Source of the DNA: Desulfacinum sp.
GTDB lineage: Bacteria > Desulfobacterota > Syntrophobacteria > Syntrophobacterales > DSM-9756
Assembly: GCA_014359885.1 (NCBI GenBank)
Contig: JACIYN010000025.1
Coordinates: 121,634-185,633, forward strand
Length of the DNA stretch: 64,000 nucleotides
Direction of reading: 5' to 3'
Of this stretch, positions 63,374 to 64,000 are shown one piece after another. A program made the position numbers and the translations under genes. The notes beneath the pieces are model-generated. The model searched no databases, was not told where the DNA came from, and saw nothing but the letters and a program-made list of their open reading frames with translations. The number at the start of each line of letters is the position of its first letter. The first letter of the stretch is position 1.

Positions 63374-63410
63374 TCATTGGCGTCCATCTGCGTTCATCGG
63401 CGGTTTTCTT
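63374..63410 (+). repeat. Dispersed element (ATTGGCGTCCATCTGCGTTC variant)
   Basis: ATTGGCGTCCATCTGCGTTC then ATCGGCGGTTTTCTT, in the gap between the BcsC-like gene and the next. Fourth copy. Confidence 0.7.
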
Positions 63411-63427
63411 GCCTCTGACTCGCGGTC

Positions 63428-64000
63428 TTACGGCAGGAGGGACAGATACTTTTCCGCATCTTCGTACCGCTTGAGGACCAGCAGGGTTTCCACCAGCGCG
63501 GGCGCCGACTCCTGCAGCCGGATTCTCCGGTTCACCAGGTCCTCCAGGATTTCCGCCGCTTCCGAAAGACGGTTCAACCGGATCAGGCAGTAGGAAAGCC
63601 CCAGCCGGGCTTCTTCCGCCGCGCCGGAAGCCTCGCCGTCCCGCACCAGGGCTTCGAACGATTGAGCGGCCTTTTCGTAGCGGCCCTGGTTGTAGTAGCC
63701 CCAGGCGATGGCCAGGCGGGTGCGGGGCACGTCCAGGGGGGAGGCGGCCGCCCCCATGGTTCCAAGCGGGAGGGCCGATGCGCCCCTTGCGGCCGCTCGG
63801 GGCGGCTCCGAAGACTCCTCCGCCGCTTCGGGGGGAGCCTCCAAGGGCTTGGGAGACAGCAGGTGTTCCTGCGGTCCCTTTTCCACACGGAGGAGCGCCT
63901 CCTGACGGCCTTCCTGGGCGCCGACTCCCGGCACCGCCAGGAACAGCAGAACCAGCAGCGCGCCCAGCAGGCGCCCCGCCTCCGAAAACCGCCGATGGAC
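63428..64000 (-). CDS. Exported TPR-type protein (5' end outside window)
   Basis: 190 residues are visible on the minus strand, with the frame open to the window edge. The first part is a signal peptide (GRLLGALLVLLFLAVPGVGA). A Pro/Glu/Ala-rich linker follows, and then TPR-like helical repeats (AWGYYNQGRYEKAAQSFEALV; SYCLIRLNRLSEAAEILEDL). It precedes the BcsC-like gene in the same direction and resembles its N-terminal repeats, so both probably belong to one envelope or polysaccharide-export unit. Confidence 0.65.
   Translation of the reverse strand, partial: VHRRFSEAGRLLGALLVLLFLAVPGVGAQEGRQEALLRVEKGPQEHLLSPKPLEAPPEAAEESSEPPRAAARGASALPLGTMGAAASPLDVPRTRLAIAWGYYNQGRYEKAAQSFEALVRDGEASGAAEEARLGLSYCLIRLNRLSEAAEILEDLVNRRIRLQESAPALVETLLVLKRYEDAEKYLSLLP

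Noticed and set aside
60608..63418. 936-codon open frame antisense to the BcsC-like gene
   Set aside because: Pro/Gly/Arg-rich shadow with no start signal; the minus-strand gene has a signal peptide, repeats and a barrel domain.

Overview
The window is high-GC, gene-dense DNA of a sulfate-reducing bacterium, most likely a member of the Desulfobacterota. It carries a complete dsrMKJOP operon, a futalosine-type menaquinone operon, tungsten-type aldehyde:ferredoxin oxidoreductases and a split glycine dehydrogenase. Placement near Desulfacinum/Syntrophobacter relatives is a guess from gene content and cannot be settled here. No rRNA, tRNA or CRISPR was recognised.

Layout. 1-2509: end of mobA, then moeA (molybdopterin/tungstopterin chemistry) and a CDP-alcohol phosphatidyltransferase. 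2548-10818: assorted housekeeping and envelope genes, including a MetE C-terminal-type methyltransferase, a LysM-like anchored protein, a stand-alone AICAR transformylase, a PPOX-fold protein and a di-haem cytochrome. 10912-17495 (minus): one tight operon tetR-mqnE-mqnC-mqnX-mqnA-aldolase-ubiX for menaquinone, led by a TetR repressor with a clear promoter and operator. 17690-23600 (plus): two good sigma-70 promoters, an RsbRD-N protein, dsrM-K-J-O-P and a rho-independent terminator, followed by four small envelope-type proteins. 25700-37546: an alanine/glycine symporter, lpd, an Lrp/AsnC regulator, gcvT-H-PA-PB, lipB-lipA and alanine dehydrogenase, which together take up and oxidise glycine and alanine and lipoylate the H protein. 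37605-44186 (minus): an RND efflux set whose TolC-type gene carries an in-frame amber codon.

45490-57178 is the most interesting region. Two divergent transcription units hold a putrescine aminotransferase, an agmatinase, a GABA aminotransferase, two tungsten-type aldehyde oxidoreductases, a four-cluster ferredoxin, an Lrp/AsnC regulator, a sodium:solute symporter and a second ureohydrolase that has lost three of six metal ligands. Read together they spell agmatine to putrescine to GABA to succinate, with ferredoxin-linked AORs at both aldehyde steps in place of the usual NAD(P)-dependent aldehyde dehydrogenases. This is inference from gene families and neighbourhood.

57605-64000: an RluA-type pseudouridine synthase, Ada, a truncated IS21 istB remnant fused to a gene fragment, and two BcsC-like/TPR envelope genes.

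The intergenic DNA is rich in repeats: several palindromic REP-like families, a dispersed ~40-bp element, and degenerate heptanucleotide tandem tracts. These tracts lie at the 3' ends of four genes and supply their stop codons, and one interrupts an efflux adaptor gene in frame.
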